NCBI RefSeq assembly: GCF_002902725.1
Contig: NZ_PPRT01000017.1
Location: 62,001-126,000 of the forward strand
Reading direction: 5' to 3'
Origin: Staphylococcus caprae
Lineage (GTDB): Bacteria > Bacillota > Bacilli > Staphylococcales > Staphylococcaceae
Length of the DNA: 64,000 nt
Shown here piece after piece: positions 63,078-64,000 of the stretch. The position numbers and the translations under genes were made by a program. How positions within the stretch are numbered: the stretch's first letter is position 1; every line of letters starts with the position of its first letter. Under the pieces are notes generated by a model. That model was not told where the DNA came from. It made no database searches and was given only the letters and a program-made list of their open reading frames with translations.

Positions 63078-64000
63078 TCAAGGTTTTATAATAATATGAT
63101 CAAAAGTGTAATGAAGTGGTGGATAGGTGGAGGGACTGAACACATTTTTCCCAAAATCATTCATAATTTGTAACGAATTCCAAATTCTTTCTTGTAATCC
63201 ACCCATTGGATGGAGAACTTCATTAATTTCTCTAAATTGACGCATGCTAATATCATTTTCTCTTTCTACATTTAGCAAATACCGTTTTAATAAGTAATCG
63301 TATTGTTTTTGATGAATTTCATTATTCTTTTCAATTAGCATTTCATTATCATGGTTTCCTGCAACTTGTAATTTGAGTTTATCTGTAAGTTGCTGTTGTT
63401 GAACTTTCATTTCTTCCACTTGTGAAATAAGTTCATTAGAGGCTTGTTCACGTACAAATCGTTGTCTATCATTCTCCACACCGTTTGAAATAATTGTTTC
63501 GGTAGTTAAATCATATTGAGAGAGCAATTTCTCAGTTCTTTCATACATATAACTTATTCTTAATCTTGGTAATACTATTGGCATTTCGACTTTTAAAAGT
63601 TGAAAAACTTCTTTAAGTTCGGCCCAATACTTAATTTCACTTGGTCCACCAATAAATGCCACTGTATTAAACAACCATTCTTCCATTATAGGACGTGTTA
63701 CTACATTATTAGATATTCTTTCAGGTTCATTATCAATGATTTCTAATATTTCTTCTTTTGAGTAACTATTTTCAGATTTACTTGTAATAAACTTCCCATT
63801 TTTATAAGTTAGCAACTGTCTCATGTTATCTTCGTGAATGAATAAATGAGTATTTGTCTCAGTTTGAATCATAGGAGTTAAACCTTGCGCTTCTGTGTTT
63901 TTTTGTGTCTCACGAAAAGCTTGATCTAACTCGTCTTGCTTTTCTAACATCTCTTTAAGAATTGGTCTTTCCATACGTCTTAAATCTGTATATTGTGCAT
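63078..64000 (-). CDS. bshC: Bacillithiol synthesis enzyme BshC, C-terminal part (start beyond the window)
   Basis: BshC adds cysteine to glucosaminyl-malate in bacillithiol synthesis. The frame is open to the window edge, so the N-terminus is missing; 306 codons and the stop are inside, roughly the last 57% of a protein of about 537 residues. I recognise it by [50 protein letters not shown] and [13 protein letters not shown], and by its position upstream of mraZ. The Met codon at 63972-63974 is internal. A coiled coil (about residues 190-240 of the visible part) fits the known structure. Confidence 0.93.
   Translation of the reverse strand, partial: AQYTDLRRMERPILKEMLEKQDELDQAFRETQKNTEAQGLTPMIQTETNTHLFIHEDNMRQLLTYKNGKFITSKSENSYSKEEILEIIDNEPERISNNVVTRPIMEEWLFNTVAFIGGPSEIKYWAELKEVFQLLKVEMPIVLPRLRISYMYERTEKLLSQYDLTTETIISNGVENDRQRFVREQASNELISQVEEMKVQQQQLTDKLKLQVAGNHDNEMLIEKNNEIHQKQYDYLLKRYLLNVERENDISMRQFREINEVLHPMGGLQERIWNSLQIMNDFGKNVFSPSTYPPLHYTFDHIIIKP

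Overview
The window is AT-rich chromosomal DNA from a Staphylococcus. The order rnc-acpP-fabG-fabD-plsX-fapR-recG, the block from rpmB to gmk, the pyr operon, ileS, and the divIVA-to-mraZ division and wall cluster are all typical of that genus. The proteins closely resemble those I remember from S. aureus without being identical, and several genes I do not place here in S. aureus are present, so a coagulase-negative species is likely. I cannot name it. Almost every gene is on the minus strand, so operons read from high to low coordinates.

Layout in window coordinates. 1-4083: start of rnc, then the fatty-acid/phospholipid operon fapR-plsX-fabD-fabG-acpP with a FapR operator. 4161-4349: a GC-rich 60-bp tandem repeat of STAR type. 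4350-11110: recG, a secreted thermonuclease, a leucine dehydrogenase-type enzyme, fakA and its Asp23-family partner. 11483: rpmB on the plus strand. 11943-27325: thiN-rpe-rsgA, an MFS permease on the plus strand, prkC-stp-rlmN-rsmB-fmt-PDF-like, a small TM2 protein, a membrane-anchored coiled-coil repeat protein, and priA-coaBC. 27550-30908: rpoZ-gmk, a 61-bp repeat region, rqcH and a VOC protein. 31124-42974: a tiny membrane peptide and the pyrimidine operon pyrR-pyrP-pyrB-pyrC-carA-carB-pyrF-pyrE with two PyrR attenuators, then an RluD-type synthase. 42987-47777: lspA, a two-domain VOC protein, and ileS with an isoleucine T-box. 47897-62990: the division and wall cluster (divIVA, ylmH, yggT, sepF, ylmE, pgeF, ftsZ, ftsA, divIB, murD, mraY, pbp1, ftsL, rsmH, mraZ). 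63078-64000: the 3' part of bshC.

The genes cover membrane lipid synthesis (FapR sensing, fatty-acid recycling by FakA), de novo UMP synthesis under PyrR attenuation, translation (IleRS, Fmt, RlmN, RsmB, RsgA, L28, RqcH), replication restart and repair (PriA, RecG), and cell division with peptidoglycan synthesis and its PASTA-kinase control (PrkC/Stp). Intrinsic terminators mark most operon ends.

I found no tRNA, rRNA, CRISPR array, insertion sequence or prophage. No clearly new multi-gene system stands out. The least explained parts are the 18-residue-repeat coiled-coil membrane protein beside a TM2 protein (22321-23507), a 28-residue membrane peptide with long non-coding DNA after it (31124-31394), a possible structured or mobile element after rpmB (11677-11819), the hairpin array between fabG and acpP (591-770), the 61-bp repeats (28455-28652), a deformylase-like protein that has lost its catalytic residues, and a ylmH start that looks non-canonical.
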